NCBI GenBank assembly: GCA_029253585.1
Contig: JAQWZF010000002.1
Location: 1-64,000, forward strand
Direction of reading: 5' to 3'
Length of the DNA stretch: 64,000 bases
Source of the DNA: Gammaproteobacteria bacterium
GTDB taxonomy: Bacteria > Pseudomonadota > Gammaproteobacteria > Pseudomonadales > Pseudohongiellaceae
Of this stretch, positions 1-9,035 are shown piece by piece (positions within the stretch are counted from its first letter, which is position 1; each line of letters begins with the position of its first letter). The notes under the pieces were generated by a model. It worked only from the letters and a program-made list of their open reading frames with translations, had not been told where the DNA came from and made no database searches. The position numbers and the translations under genes are program-made.

Positions 1-50
1 CCCCTGCGGGGCGCCCTGAAAAGCGGGCGTCCAAATTGCTACGCAATTAG
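1..50. other. three consecutive hairpins abutting the broken tRNA
   Basis: On the minus strand, directly after the tRNA breakpoint, come AATTGC-GTA-GCAATT, then CGCCC-GCTTTTCA-GGGCG, then CCCC-GCA-GGGG. None has a clear T-tract. They look like the end of a palindromic or inserted element, but only 50 bases are visible. Confidence 0.4.
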
Positions 51-118
51 TGAACCCCCACGACCTTGCGACCACTAGCACCTGAAGCTAGCGTGTCTAC
101 CAATTCCACCACCTGGGC
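51..118 (-). tRNA. tRNA-Leu (CAG), 3' third missing
   Basis: Read on the minus strand from 118, the sequence gives the acceptor 5' strand GCCCAGG, a D-arm with GGTAGACAC, an anticodon arm whose loop TTCAGGT carries anticodon CAG, a class II variable arm, the 5' T-stem and the first four T-loop bases TTCA. Homology stops at 51. The 3' T-stem, the acceptor partner CCTGGGC and CCA are not present in the remaining 50 bases, which instead form three short hairpins. It lies divergently from rnr, the position a tRNA-Leu holds in pseudomonads. It could be a broken tRNA, a junction of an inserted element, or an assembly break. The first two thirds are certain; its functional state is unknown. Confidence 0.75.
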
Positions 119-332
119 ATAATCTTAGATGGGTCGGTCTTTTCGACCGGAGCGCAACTCGAGCGAGAGCCCTCTGTCCTGTCAATACTCTAAATGACTG
201 AAGTGGGAAGTGGCGGCAGTGGAAAACACAGAAGTTTTGATGTGGGGCGGTTTTGCGGTCCGCAGAACAGGTGTCCAAATCGCTCAACAAGTAGCAGCCT
301 CAAAGGCCTAGTCTAGGAAGCGTTTGCTGTCA

Positions 333-361
333 CAGACAAGTCACAGCGCAGGGTGTATAAT
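333..361 (+). promoter_or_regulatory. sigma70-type promoter of rnr
   Basis: A perfect -10 box TATAAT (356-361) sits 17 bases after CAGACA (333-338, four of six matches to TTGACA). The expected transcript start near 368 lies before the ATG at 392. It therefore rules out the upstream GTG at 353 as translation start. Nothing else is recognised between the tRNA and this promoter. Confidence 0.6.
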
Positions 362-391
362 AGCTTCTTCTTAATTACAGTACACATATTA

Positions 392-2926
392 ATGTCAAAA
401 ACCAGAAATACGAAAGATCCCTTCGCTCAGCGAGAAGCTGAAAACTACGCCAACCCCATCCCCAGCCGGGAATACATCATCCAAACCCTAGAGCAAATCG
501 GTGAGCCTATAGGCCACCCGGAACTCTGCGCGCACCTGAAGCTTAGCGACGAAGAGCCTGTCGAGGCGGTGCGCAGGCGCCTGATCGCGATGAGCCGCGA
601 TGGCCAGATTATCAGCAACCGACGTGGCCTGTTTGGGCTCGCCGCACACATGGATCTGCTGAAAGGGCGTATACAGGGCAACAAAGACGGCTACGGCTTC
701 TTTATTCCTGAGGACAGCTCCGGCGATATGTTCCTCGGCGCGCGCGAGATGGAGAAACTATTCGATGGCGACGAGGTGCTCGCTCGGCACTCTGGCTTCG
801 ATAACCGCGGCCGCCGCGAAGGCATGGTCGTCGAAATACTGAAGCGTCGTTACGAGCAGATAGTGGGTCGCTACTACCGTGAATCGGGATTTGGAATCTT
901 GGTTCCCGATAGCAAGCGGGTCGCCCATGAGATTCTAATTCCCGATCAGCAGGCCGGCAATGCGCAGGACGGTCAGTTTGTCGTCGCAGAGATAACCGAG
1001 TACCCCAGTAAGCGGCGCAAGGCGATTGCCAAGATCGTCGAAGTTCTGGGCGATAGCACCACGCCTGGGTTGGAGATCGACGTCGCCGTGCGCAGTCACG
1101 ATATTCCCCATATCTGGCCGAAAGAGGTAGAGCAAGAGACGGCGCGTTACTCCGAAGAGATCAGCGAGCAGGATCTTGCGGGCCGCGCAGACCTGCGTGA
1201 CGTGCCATTCGTTACGGTCGATGGTGAAGACGCGAAAGATTTCGATGATGCCGTGTATGCGCGTCAGGAACAGGGAGGGGGTTGGACACTGTTTGTAGCA
1301 ATCGCCGACGTCTCTCACTATGTGAAGATAGGCAGTGCCCTGGACGAAGAGGCTATTACGCGTGCAACCTCCGTCTATTTTCCTGGCCACGTGATTCCAA
1401 TGTTGCCGGAAAAATTGTCTAACGGCCTGTGTTCATTGAAGCCAAAGGTTGATCGTCTGACAATGGTCTGCGAAATGAAAATCGCCGCAGGCGGGGAGAT
1501 GACCGATTACAGTTTCTATGAGGCGGTAATTCATTCCCATGCGAGGATGACCTACAACGAAGTCTCCGACATCATCGAATTGGCAGAGACAGATGCGCAG
1601 AAGAGCATACAGAACACCTTAAGAAAGCGTCATGAGTCACTCATTGACGATTTCGAGAATCTATATTCCCTGTTTCACGCGCTTAAGGCGGTTAGGGAAA
1701 GCCGCGGCGCTATGGACTTCGATTCGACAGAGACCCGCATCGTATTCGGTGAGGATAGAAAGATTCGAGAGATCGTGCCCGTGGTGCGCAACGATGCCCA
1801 TCGCATAATCGAAGAATGCATGCTTTGTGCAAATATAGCGGCTGCAAGCCTCCTGGAGGAGTCCAAGCTGCCCGCGTTATACCGCGTTCACGAAGGCCCC
1901 AACTCAACCAAGCTCGAGAACCTGCGGCTATTTCTTAAAGAGTTGGACTTGCACCTGCCCGGCGGGGACAAGCCGGAGCCAGCGGATTATCAGTATGTGC
2001 TGAGGCAGATGGCGGGTCGCCCCGATCGAATACTGCTGCAGACGATGCTGATACGCTCGCTGATGCAGGCGGTATATCAGCCAGAAAATCTAGGCCACTT
2101 TGGCCTGGGCTTCGAGGCCTACGCGCATTTTACCTCCCCCATCCGTCGTTACCCCGACCTATTGGTACATCGTGCAATTCGTTCTCGGATTCGCGGCAAG
2201 CCCTGCGCCCATACGAAGAAGCACAGCGGTGCGGCGGACCTGGCCCGAAAGAATATCTACCCCTATGATCTGAAAGACATGATTCAGTTTGGCGAGAACT
2301 GTTCGACCGCTGAGCGTCGCGCGGATGCCGCTAGCTATAGTGTCATCGATGCGCTGAAGTGCGAGTACATGCAGGATCGTGTTGGCGATGAGTTTGTAGG
2401 TACCGTCACCTCGGTTACCAGCTTTGGATTGTTTGTCGAGTTGAACGACATCTATGTTGAAGGCTTGGTGCACATCAGCGAACTGAGTAACGACTACTAC
2501 CATTTCGATCCCGTGCATCATTGCCTGACCGGCGAGCGCAGTCAGAAAACCTATCGCCTTGGCGACAGCGTGGAAGTCAAAGTAGTCAGGGTAGATCTCG
2601 ACGATAAGAAGATCGATCTGCAAATGATCGGTATGAAACAGGCTGCCAAGCGTGCCGGCAAATCAAAGCCGTCCGATTCGAGAAAGCCTAAAGGTAAATA
2701 CGGCGAGAAGGCGAACCCGTCGAAGAATACAACGGACGGCAAGGCCTCGAAGAAGCCGAAGCACAAGAAGCGCTCGGCGAAATCTGAACCGGATATCCGA
2801 GGTGGAAGTGCTAAAGCCCCGAAAAAGAAGAAGGCGGCTGAGAAAAACAGCGCAGCGAAGGTTGCGCCTGGCAAGAAGTCCAAGTCCAGACGCGCGAAGA
2901 AGCCGAATGCCAAGCCTCGCACTTAA
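392..2926 (+). CDS. rnr: ribonuclease R
   Basis: This is a processive 3'-5' exoribonuclease of the RNase II/R family (844 residues) that degrades structured RNA and acts in rRNA quality control and trans-translation. The order is an N-terminal winged helix (about 25-85), two cold-shock domains, the RNB catalytic domain and an S1 domain (about 665-745). RNB residues D277, D283, D285 and D286 sit in DGEDAKDFDDA. The last 100 residues form a very basic Lys/Ala/Arg tail. A lysine-rich tail is usual for RNase R, but this one is long. The ATG at 392 is chosen because an upstream in-frame GTG (353) overlaps the promoter -10 box. rlmB follows after 31 bases, the classical rnr-rlmB operon. Confidence 0.97.
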   Translation: MSKTRNTKDPFAQREAENYANPIPSREYIIQTLEQIGEPIGHPELCAHLKLSDEEPVEAVRRRLIAMSRDGQIISNRRGLFGLAAHMDLLKGRIQGNKDGYGFFIPEDSSGDMFLGAREMEKLFDGDEVLARHSGFDNRGRREGMVVEILKRRYEQIVGRYYRESGFGILVPDSKRVAHEILIPDQQAGNAQDGQFVVAEITEYPSKRRKAIAKIVEVLGDSTTPGLEIDVAVRSHDIPHIWPKEVEQETARYSEEISEQDLAGRADLRDVPFVTVDGEDAKDFDDAVYARQEQGGGWTLFVAIADVSHYVKIGSALDEEAITRATSVYFPGHVIPMLPEKLSNGLCSLKPKVDRLTMVCEMKIAAGGEMTDYSFYEAVIHSHARMTYNEVSDIIELAETDAQKSIQNTLRKRHESLIDDFENLYSLFHALKAVRESRGAMDFDSTETRIVFGEDRKIREIVPVVRNDAHRIIEECMLCANIAAASLLEESKLPALYRVHEGPNSTKLENLRLFLKELDLHLPGGDKPEPADYQYVLRQMAGRPDRILLQTMLIRSLMQAVYQPENLGHFGLGFEAYAHFTSPIRRYPDLLVHRAIRSRIRGKPCAHTKKHSGAADLARKNIYPYDLKDMIQFGENCSTAERRADAASYSVIDALKCEYMQDRVGDEFVGTVTSVTSFGLFVELNDIYVEGLVHISELSNDYYHFDPVHHCLTGERSQKTYRLGDSVEVKVVRVDLDDKKIDLQMIGMKQAAKRAGKSKPSDSRKPKGKYGEKANPSKNTTDGKASKKPKHKKRSAKSEPDIRGGSAKAPKKKKAAEKNSAAKVAPGKKSKSRRAKKPNAKPRT

Positions 2927-2957
2927 CCTATCAATCTATTGAGTAGAAAAGACTGTA

Positions 2958-3719
2958 ATGAGCAGCAAGCAAGACAATCAGGAAAAGGTCATCGGCATTC
3001 ATGCTGTCTCTGAGTTGCTAAGCCAGAGCCCCGGCTTGGTGAGCCAAGTACTCATTCAGTCAGGAAGGAACGACAGGCGTATTAACGAGGTTCGCGATCT
3101 GGCGAGCGCCGCCAATATTGTTATTAGTGAGATGAGCAAGGAAGCCTTCGAGAAAGACTTCGATGGTGTGCATCAGGGCGTCGCCGCGATGGCCGAATTC
3201 GAAAACAGCGTGTTGTCGGAGAAGAGTCTCTTCGAGCTGCTGCAGGGTCTCGATCATCCCCCTCTGTTACTCGTTCTGGATGGCGTTACCGATCCGCATA
3301 ATCTAGGCGCCTGTCTGCGTAGCGCAGATGCCGCCGGTGTCGATGCGGTGATTATCCCCAAGGATAAGTCCGTTGGATTGAATGGGACCGTACGCAAGGT
3401 TGCCTGCGGAGCGGCAGAAACAGTAAATCTTGCTTCGGTGACCAATCTGGCCCGCTGTCTAGATAAACTGAAGGAGCAGGGTATCTGGCTGGTGGGTGCA
3501 GCGGATCAAGCGGAAATCTCCCTCTATGAGCAGGATCTGGATGGGCCAATAGCCTTAGTCATGGGCTCCGAGGGCAGTGGTCTGCGCCGTCTGACCAAGG
3601 AATGCTGTGATTTCCTGGTCTCAATACCCATGGCAGGCGCCCTAAGCAGTCTGAATGTGTCAGTCGCTACCGGCGTTTGCCTGTATGAGGCTAGGCGGCA
3701 GCGGATTCTTAAGGAGTAG
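2958..3719 (+). CDS. rlmB: 23S rRNA (guanosine-2251-2'-O)-methyltransferase RlmB
   Basis: This SpoU/TrmH-family 2'-O-methyltransferase (253 residues) modifies the peptidyl-transferase loop guanosine of 23S rRNA in the cytoplasm. An N-terminal substrate-binding domain (about 10-85) precedes the knotted SAM domain. Family motifs visible are LDGVTDPHNLGACLRSADAAG (motif 1 region), LVMGSEGSGLRRL (motif 2) and LSSLNVSVATG (motif 3). It lies 31 bases after rnr and is almost certainly co-transcribed with it. No strong terminator follows; only a five-base-pair hairpin without a T-run is seen near 3778. Confidence 0.96.
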   Translation: MSSKQDNQEKVIGIHAVSELLSQSPGLVSQVLIQSGRNDRRINEVRDLASAANIVISEMSKEAFEKDFDGVHQGVAAMAEFENSVLSEKSLFELLQGLDHPPLLLVLDGVTDPHNLGACLRSADAAGVDAVIIPKDKSVGLNGTVRKVACGAAETVNLASVTNLARCLDKLKEQGIWLVGAADQAEISLYEQDLDGPIALVMGSEGSGLRRLTKECCDFLVSIPMAGALSSLNVSVATGVCLYEARRQRILKE

Positions 3720-3947
3720 GCGGCGGGCAGGGGGATAGCTCTGTTTGCCAGTGCTGAGCCTTCACAGATCATACCTTAGCCCCACATTGGGCTCTCTAAA
3801 TTCCGTTAAAGCTTGCATCCCACCCCCAGTTTCCCTAGAATTCCCCCTCTTTTTTACCTGCGGGACTAGTTTCTGCAGCTACATAACTCCTTGTCTTACC
3901 ACGCACATCAGTGATCGGTGGAAGGCATTAACCCAGAAGGAGTCTCT

Positions 3948-4505
3948 ATGAGACACTATGAAGTCGTATTCTTGGTGCATCCCGACCAGTCCGAACAGGT
4001 CCCAGGGATGATCGAGCGTTATACCCAGCTGATGGCCGATAGCGGTGGCCAAATTCACCGATTGGAAGACTGGGGCAGACGCCAACTCGCCTACCCAATA
4101 AACAAGATTCACAAAGCGCACTATGTACTCCTCAACATCGAGTGCAATGGCGAGGCTTTGGAAGAACTTACTACTCTATTTCGCTTCAATGATGCGGTTC
4201 TACGTAACCTAGTCATCAAGGCCAAGGCGCCTGTTACTGAGGAATCACTGATTCTGAAAGGCGAACGCGAAGGCAAAGAGCGCAAGCAGCGTGCCGAGCA
4301 GAAGCGCAAGATGGAAGACGATGCAGCCGCCGCCTCGGCAGCAGCTAGAGCAGCAGCGGCAGAGGCCGCCGCCGCAGAAGCTGAGGCAGCACCTGGCGAA
4401 GAGGCAGCCGCTGAAGAAGCAGCACCTGCTGAAGAAGTCGCCGATACCGAAGCACCTGCTGAAGAAGCCGCCGCTGATGAGGCTGAAGAAGAGACAAAGG
4501 ACTAA
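3948..4505 (+). CDS. rpsF: 30S ribosomal protein bS6 with long acidic tail
   Basis: Small-subunit protein S6 binds S18 on the platform of the 30S subunit. Residues 1-103 are the normal S6 fold starting [14 protein letters not shown]. Residues 104-125 are a charged linker, and 126-185 are an almost pure Ala/Glu/Asp/Pro tail. At 185 residues it is well above the roughly 100-135 usual in bacteria. The ATG at 3948 follows AGAAGGAG at good spacing; an in-frame ATG at 3918 has no such site and is rejected. It heads the rpsF-rpsR-membrane protein-rplI operon. S6 of E. coli receives C-terminal glutamates from RimK; whether this encoded acidic tail plays a similar role is inference. Confidence 0.96.
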   Translation: MRHYEVVFLVHPDQSEQVPGMIERYTQLMADSGGQIHRLEDWGRRQLAYPINKIHKAHYVLLNIECNGEALEELTTLFRFNDAVLRNLVIKAKAPVTEESLILKGEREGKERKQRAEQKRKMEDDAAAASAAARAAAAEAAAAEAEAAPGEEAAAEEAAPAEEVADTEAPAEEAAADEAEEETKD

Positions 4506-4583
4506 GCCACGGCTGGTTCAAACACTTTTCTTAAAAAGAATTTTCCTAGAAAGAATAGAGTATAGAAAGACAGGATAAATATT

Positions 4584-4814
4584 ATGGCTCGTTATTTTCG
4601 TAGACGTAAATTCTGCAAATTTACTGCAGAAGGCACAGTACAAATCGATTACAAAGATCTTGAGACTCTGAAGGCTTATGTTTCTGAGACGGGCAAGATC
4701 GTCCCAAGCAGAATCACAGGCACGAAGGCTAGATATCAGCGTCAGCTCGCTACAGCTATTAAGCGCGCTCGCTACTTGGCTCTTATCCCTTATACGGATA
4801 GTCATCAAGTTTAA
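4584..4814 (+). CDS. rpsR: 30S ribosomal protein bS18
   Basis: This is a 76-residue, basic small-subunit protein that pairs with S6 on the 30S platform. The sequence starts [13 protein letters not shown] and contains the family motif [20 protein letters not shown] followed by [13 protein letters not shown]. Length matches the family norm (about 75). The start follows CAGGA nine bases upstream. It lies between rpsF and the DUF2232-like membrane protein, as in Pseudomonas and relatives. Confidence 0.97.
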   Translation: MARYFRRRKFCKFTAEGTVQIDYKDLETLKAYVSETGKIVPSRITGTKARYQRQLATAIKRARYLALIPYTDSHQV

Positions 4815-4826
4815 AAGGTTATAAGC

Positions 4827-5654
4827 ATGCGCGGCCTTGCTGAATTCGTAATGAAGGGGCGCAAGCAGGCCATCATGGCAGTGCTGCTGCTAGGTCTGAT
4901 ACCGCTGTTAAATCTTCTAAGCCCGGTACTTGTCGGCTTAGTCGTGTTGCGTAAGGGCTTTCAAGAAGCCGTGCAGGTTTTGGTTTGGGCCATTCTCCCG
5001 ATAGGGGGGTGGGCTCTGGCAGGCGATCCGGTTCCTCTTATCATGTTGTTGGGAATCACCGGGTTGGCAGGACTACTGAGATCATCAGAGTCCTGGGAAT
5101 TTACCCTGCTGGCCGCAATAGCCGTTGGCGTTTGCGTAGAGATTTATTTGCGTTTACAACCGGGAGTGTTGGATCTGATCTTTCTTCAGATGCAGCCCTA
5201 CTTCGAAGCAAACGCTATACAGGGCGAGCAGCTAGATGCGCTAAGAGCCGTAATGACCAGCTTCATGGGCGCGGTCTATATGTTTCTTTCCATAATCTTG
5301 CTGATGTTAGCTCGCTGGATGCAGGCTGCACTGTTTAACCCGGGTGGATTTCAGAAAGAATTCCATGGGCTTCGGGTAGAACAGAGAGTAGCGCTGATCC
5401 TTGTCGGCTGCATGATGCTGGCGAATTTTGAGATACTCATCCCGCAAACGTGGATGTTGTATTTGGTTTTACCGCTTATGTTTTCGGGCATTGCCTTGAT
5501 ACATGCGGTGGTGGCGGCGAAGAAGTTATCGAGCCTCTGGTTAGCTGTTCTGTATGCGCTAATCTTGTTGCCGCTAATAGCTAACCTGGTAGTGCTGCTA
5601 GCACTTCTAGACAGTTGGTACGATTTTAGAACGCGCCTTACTAAGTCGGCGTAA
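4827..5654 (+). CDS. DUF2232/YybS-like multi-spanning membrane protein
   Basis: This is a 275-residue integral membrane protein with about seven to eight hydrophobic segments. A pair at 15-60 is followed by segments at about 65-80, 90-110, 145-165, 185-205, 210-230 and 240-265. It has no catalytic motif I can recognise. A gene of this kind sits between rpsR and rplI in many gammaproteobacteria, and the spacing here (12 bases after rpsR, 57 before rplI) supports co-transcription. The role is unknown; the constant operon position suggests a link to ribosome supply or membrane state, but nothing in the sequence proves it. A second in-frame ATG at 4851 is an alternative start. Confidence 0.85.
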   Translation: MRGLAEFVMKGRKQAIMAVLLLGLIPLLNLLSPVLVGLVVLRKGFQEAVQVLVWAILPIGGWALAGDPVPLIMLLGITGLAGLLRSSESWEFTLLAAIAVGVCVEIYLRLQPGVLDLIFLQMQPYFEANAIQGEQLDALRAVMTSFMGAVYMFLSIILLMLARWMQAALFNPGGFQKEFHGLRVEQRVALILVGCMMLANFEILIPQTWMLYLVLPLMFSGIALIHAVVAAKKLSSLWLAVLYALILLPLIANLVVLLALLDSWYDFRTRLTKSA

Positions 5655-5711
5655 ATAGATTAAGACCCTGCTGGTCAGGGTCAGAAAAGAATTTGAGATG
5701 AGGAAGAACCA

Positions 5712-6272
5712 ATGAACGTTATCTTGCTTGAAAAAATGGCTAACCTAGGTGACATCGGCGATACCGCTACTGTGAAATCTGGATTTGCGCGCAATTTCTT
5801 GTTCCCTAAGGGAAAAGCGATTCCAGCGTCAAAAACTAATCTAGCTGAGTTCGAAGGCCGCAGGGCAGAGCTAATGGCTGCTCATAATTCGAATGTTGCC
5901 GCAGCGCAGAAGCGTCAGGCAGTTGTCGATGGCGCGGCGCTCAGCCTCCAGGTTAATGCCAGCGACGAAGGCAAGCTATTCGGCTCCGTTGGTACGCAGA
6001 ATATTGCCGACGCGCTAAACGAGCAGTGTGGTTCTCAGATCGTTAAGGCCGAAGTGCTTCTTCCCAACGGCGTTATTCGCGAGCTAGGAAGCTACGAAGT
6101 CGTATTGGATTTGGGCTACGAAGTGACAGCTACAATCACTCTGGCCGTGCTGGGTCTTGATGCCGCAGCAGGCGTCAGTGACGACGGCAATCTGATCGAA
6201 GAGATCATCGAAGCCGAGGCTGCAGAAGAAGCGGCTGAAGAAGCGGTCGAAGCGGATACAAAGGAAGATTAG
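5712..6272 (+). CDS. rplI: 50S ribosomal protein bL9 with acidic tail
   Basis: Large-subunit protein L9 (186 residues) has an N-terminal domain starting MNVILLEKMANLGDIGDTA, followed by a long helix and a C-terminal rRNA-binding domain ending near residue 150. The remaining 35 or so residues form an acidic Glu/Ala tail ending EADTKED, beyond the usual roughly 149-residue end of the family. GAGGAAG gives a strong ribosome site before the ATG. It is the last gene of the ribosomal operon, and a strong terminator lies 52 bases downstream. The tail resembles that of S6 in the same operon in composition. Confidence 0.96.
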   Translation: MNVILLEKMANLGDIGDTATVKSGFARNFLFPKGKAIPASKTNLAEFEGRRAELMAAHNSNVAAAQKRQAVVDGAALSLQVNASDEGKLFGSVGTQNIADALNEQCGSQIVKAEVLLPNGVIRELGSYEVVLDLGYEVTATITLAVLGLDAAAGVSDDGNLIEEIIEAEAAEEAAEEAVEADTKED

Positions 6273-6324
6273 CATCCAGTCCTCAGGGCGGCTTTCTGTC
6301 CTTGACCTTGTAATCTTCATAGAG

Positions 6325-6356
6325 CACCATCTGTTCACTCAGATGGTGTTTTTTTT
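6325..6356 (+). terminator. Rho-independent terminator after rplI
   Basis: A nine-base-pair stem CACCATCTG/CAGATGGTG with a six-base loop is followed by eight T residues. It closes the rpsF-rplI operon and separates it from dnaB. Confidence 0.88.
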
Positions 6357-6390
6357 CGCCAAATTTTCCAAGCAAAAATAGAATTTATTC

Positions 6391-7788
6391 ATGTCTTTTG
6401 ATAATTCCCAGAACCGCGAAATCAGTAATGTTGCCGCATTGAAGGTGCCCCCTCATTCGGTTGATGCGGAGCAGGCGGTATTGGGCGGTCTGATGCTGGA
6501 CAACACAGAATGGGATAATTTGGCGGATGTCCTGCTGCCTGAGGATTTCTATCGTCCCGAGCACCAAATTATCTTTCGCGTCATGTCGCAGCAGAGTGAA
6601 GCAAATAGTCCTATCGATGTCGTGACACTGGTGGAGTCTCTTAATAGCCTGAATGAGCTCGAGAGCGCAGGCGGCGTCGAGTACCTCAGCGAACTGACCG
6701 ACAACGCCAGAGGCACGGCGAATATTCACGCCTATGCCGAAATCATCCGCGAACGTGCAATCCTGCGCCGCCTTATCAGTGTCGCCAACGGTATCGCCGA
6801 CAGTGGATACAACACGGGTGGCAAGAAGGCTGCGGTCGTATTGGATGAGGCGGAGCAAGAGGTCTTTAGCATCGCAGACGAGCGCCCTCAGGATCAGGGC
6901 CCGCTTCCGATCAATCCCCTGCTGAGAAAGGCTGTGGATAGAATCGATGAGCTTGCCGGACTTGACGGGAGCCTTACTGGCCTATCAACTGGTTTTATCG
7001 ATCTCGATGAGATGACTTCCGGCTGGCAGAAATCGGATCTGGTGATCGTTGCTGGGAGGCCCTCTATGGGCAAGACGGCGTTCGCAATGAACCTGGTTGA
7101 AAACGCTGTGCTTAAATCGGACCAGCCGGTCCTTGTGTTCAGCCTGGAGATGCCGGCGCAGAGCCTGATCTTTCGTATGCTGTCCTCCATCGGCAAGATA
7201 GATCAGACAAGACTGCGATCAGGACAGCTCACCGACGAGGATTGGCCGGGCTTTAATGACGCGGTCGCGAAACTCAAGGACCGCCCCCTGTTCATCGATG
7301 ACGGTGCAGCACTAAGTCCGATGGAGATGCGAGCACGGGCACGTCGAATTGTGCGTGAGCATGGCAGCCTGGGTCTGGTGGTAGTCGACTATTTACAGCT
7401 AATGCAGATCAAAGGCTTCGGTGACAATCGCGTTGGTGAGATCTCTGAGATTTCGCGATCGCTTAAGTTGCTGGCGCGCGAGTTTGAGTGTCCTGTAATC
7501 GCCCTGTCGCAGCTCAATCGAGGCCTGGAACAACGGCCCAACAAGCGCCCGGTAATGTCAGACCTGCGTGAATCGGGAGCGATCGAGCAGGATGCGGATA
7601 TCATTTCCTTCATCTATCGAGACGAGGTCTACAACGAGGATTCCCCAGACAAGGGTATCGCAGAGGTGATCATCGGTAAGCACCGTAATGGCCCGATCGG
7701 CACGGTGAGACTGAGCTTCGTTGGTAAGTACACACGTTTCGAAAATCATGCACAACCGAGGTACGACGACAGCTACACCCATGGATAG
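6391..7788 (+). CDS. dnaB: replicative DNA helicase DnaB
   Basis: This is a hexameric 5'-3' helicase (465 residues) that unwinds the replication fork and recruits primase. The N-terminal helical domain (about 15-125), linker and RecA-like motor are all present. Walker A is GRPSMGKT near residue 225, Walker B is LVVVDYLQLM near 335, and DnaB motifs SLEMP and LSQLNRGLEQRP are intact. No intein interrupts the P-loop. alr follows after 27 bases, suggesting an operon. Two likely helicase-loading factors of DnaT and lambda-P type are encoded at 45345-47118 in the same window. Confidence 0.97.
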   Translation: MSFDNSQNREISNVAALKVPPHSVDAEQAVLGGLMLDNTEWDNLADVLLPEDFYRPEHQIIFRVMSQQSEANSPIDVVTLVESLNSLNELESAGGVEYLSELTDNARGTANIHAYAEIIRERAILRRLISVANGIADSGYNTGGKKAAVVLDEAEQEVFSIADERPQDQGPLPINPLLRKAVDRIDELAGLDGSLTGLSTGFIDLDEMTSGWQKSDLVIVAGRPSMGKTAFAMNLVENAVLKSDQPVLVFSLEMPAQSLIFRMLSSIGKIDQTRLRSGQLTDEDWPGFNDAVAKLKDRPLFIDDGAALSPMEMRARARRIVREHGSLGLVVVDYLQLMQIKGFGDNRVGEISEISRSLKLLAREFECPVIALSQLNRGLEQRPNKRPVMSDLRESGAIEQDADIISFIYRDEVYNEDSPDKGIAEVIIGKHRNGPIGTVRLSFVGKYTRFENHAQPRYDDSYTHG

Positions 7789-7815
7789 CCATACCGCCAC
7801 TGATAAGGGTCGATC

Positions 7816-8964
7816 ATGATCGATTCCTACCCAAGAGCTTGGGCCACAATAGACCTTCGTGCACTCAAGAAGAATCTCTCACAGGTAAGTGTTCACAGTC
7901 CTGAAGCGCAGATAATTCCCGTTATAAAAGCAAATGCCTACGGCCATGGAGTCGAACAAGTTGCGTTAGCGCTTAATTCCTCACACACGAAATTCGCAGC
8001 CTTCGCCGTGGCATCGCTGGAAGAAGCCATGCAGCTGCGAACCCTTGGCATCAGCACACCAATACTCCTACTCTCAGGTTTCCGCAATCGAGAGGAGATG
8101 GATCTCTGTCTCAATCATAAGATAGAGCCGGTGGTGCATTCGATGTACCAGTTTGAGGAGATACAGAAATATCTGCAGACGGAGATTCTTTCCGGCGTCG
8201 GCAGGGTCTGGGTGAAGTTCAACAGCGGCATGAATCGACTCGGGCTGAATAAAGAACAGGCCCTGCAAGTTTATGGCGATCTACACCGGCATCCTGAGGC
8301 CGAGGTAGTGCTTATGTCTCATCTTGCCAGCGCCGATGAACTCGATAATCCAGAAGCGATAGATTTCACTCAGCGTCAGATCGAGGAATTCGATGCGCTT
8401 AGACAGCAGATAGCAGAATCGACTCAGGGGCCGGTGCAGGGCAGCCTCGCTGCTTCTTCGGGTATCTTGGAGTTACCTCAGACGCATCACCAGTTCGTGC
8501 GCCCGGGTTTCATGCTCTATGGCGCGTCACCCTTCGCCAGTCGTAGCGCCGCGGAGATTGGACTGCAGCCCATCATGACGCTCAGTGCCAGAATCATCGC
8601 CATTAATGATGTCGATGCGGGTGCAACGATTGGCTACGGTGCTACCTATCGTTGTAAACAGAATACCCGCGTGGGGATTGTCTCTATCGGTTATGCCGAT
8701 GGCTATCCACGCTCGGCTAAGAATGGCACGCCGGTTGTGGTGAAGTGCAAAGGCGGCCCGAGACGCACCGGGCTTCTGGGGCGTGTGTCGATGGACATGC
8801 TAGCGATCGACCTGACGGGTATGGAGTCGGTTAAGGTAGCCGACGAAGTTGTGCTTTGGGGGCGCGATCTCCCGGCAGACGAGGTGGCTCGCTATGCAGA
8901 CACGATCTCCTACGAACTGTTCAGCAAGGTCACGAAGCGGGTAGAGTTTGTCTATACTGACTAG
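7816..8964 (+). CDS. alr: alanine racemase
   Basis: This is a PLP-dependent enzyme (382 residues) that interconverts L- and D-alanine for peptidoglycan synthesis. The PLP lysine lies in VIKANAYGHG near residue 39 at the mouth of the TIM barrel. The catalytic tyrosine motif appears as IGYGATY, followed by the C-terminal beta domain with VGIVSIGYADGYPR. Length fits the family. It starts 27 bases after dnaB, a conserved dnaB-alr pairing in gammaproteobacteria. Confidence 0.96.
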   Translation: MIDSYPRAWATIDLRALKKNLSQVSVHSPEAQIIPVIKANAYGHGVEQVALALNSSHTKFAAFAVASLEEAMQLRTLGISTPILLLSGFRNREEMDLCLNHKIEPVVHSMYQFEEIQKYLQTEILSGVGRVWVKFNSGMNRLGLNKEQALQVYGDLHRHPEAEVVLMSHLASADELDNPEAIDFTQRQIEEFDALRQQIAESTQGPVQGSLAASSGILELPQTHHQFVRPGFMLYGASPFASRSAAEIGLQPIMTLSARIIAINDVDAGATIGYGATYRCKQNTRVGIVSIGYADGYPRSAKNGTPVVVKCKGGPRRTGLLGRVSMDMLAIDLTGMESVKVADEVVLWGRDLPADEVARYADTISYELFSKVTKRVEFVYTD

Positions 8965-9035
8965 TGACTCACCGAGACTGTACCTTGATTAGATATCAAA
9001 TAGTCGCATTAAGAAGCAATAATTGAAAAACGCTT

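Noticed and set aside
1-118. Group II intron inside the tRNA
   Set aside because: The sequence after the breakpoint lacks the GTGYG intron start.
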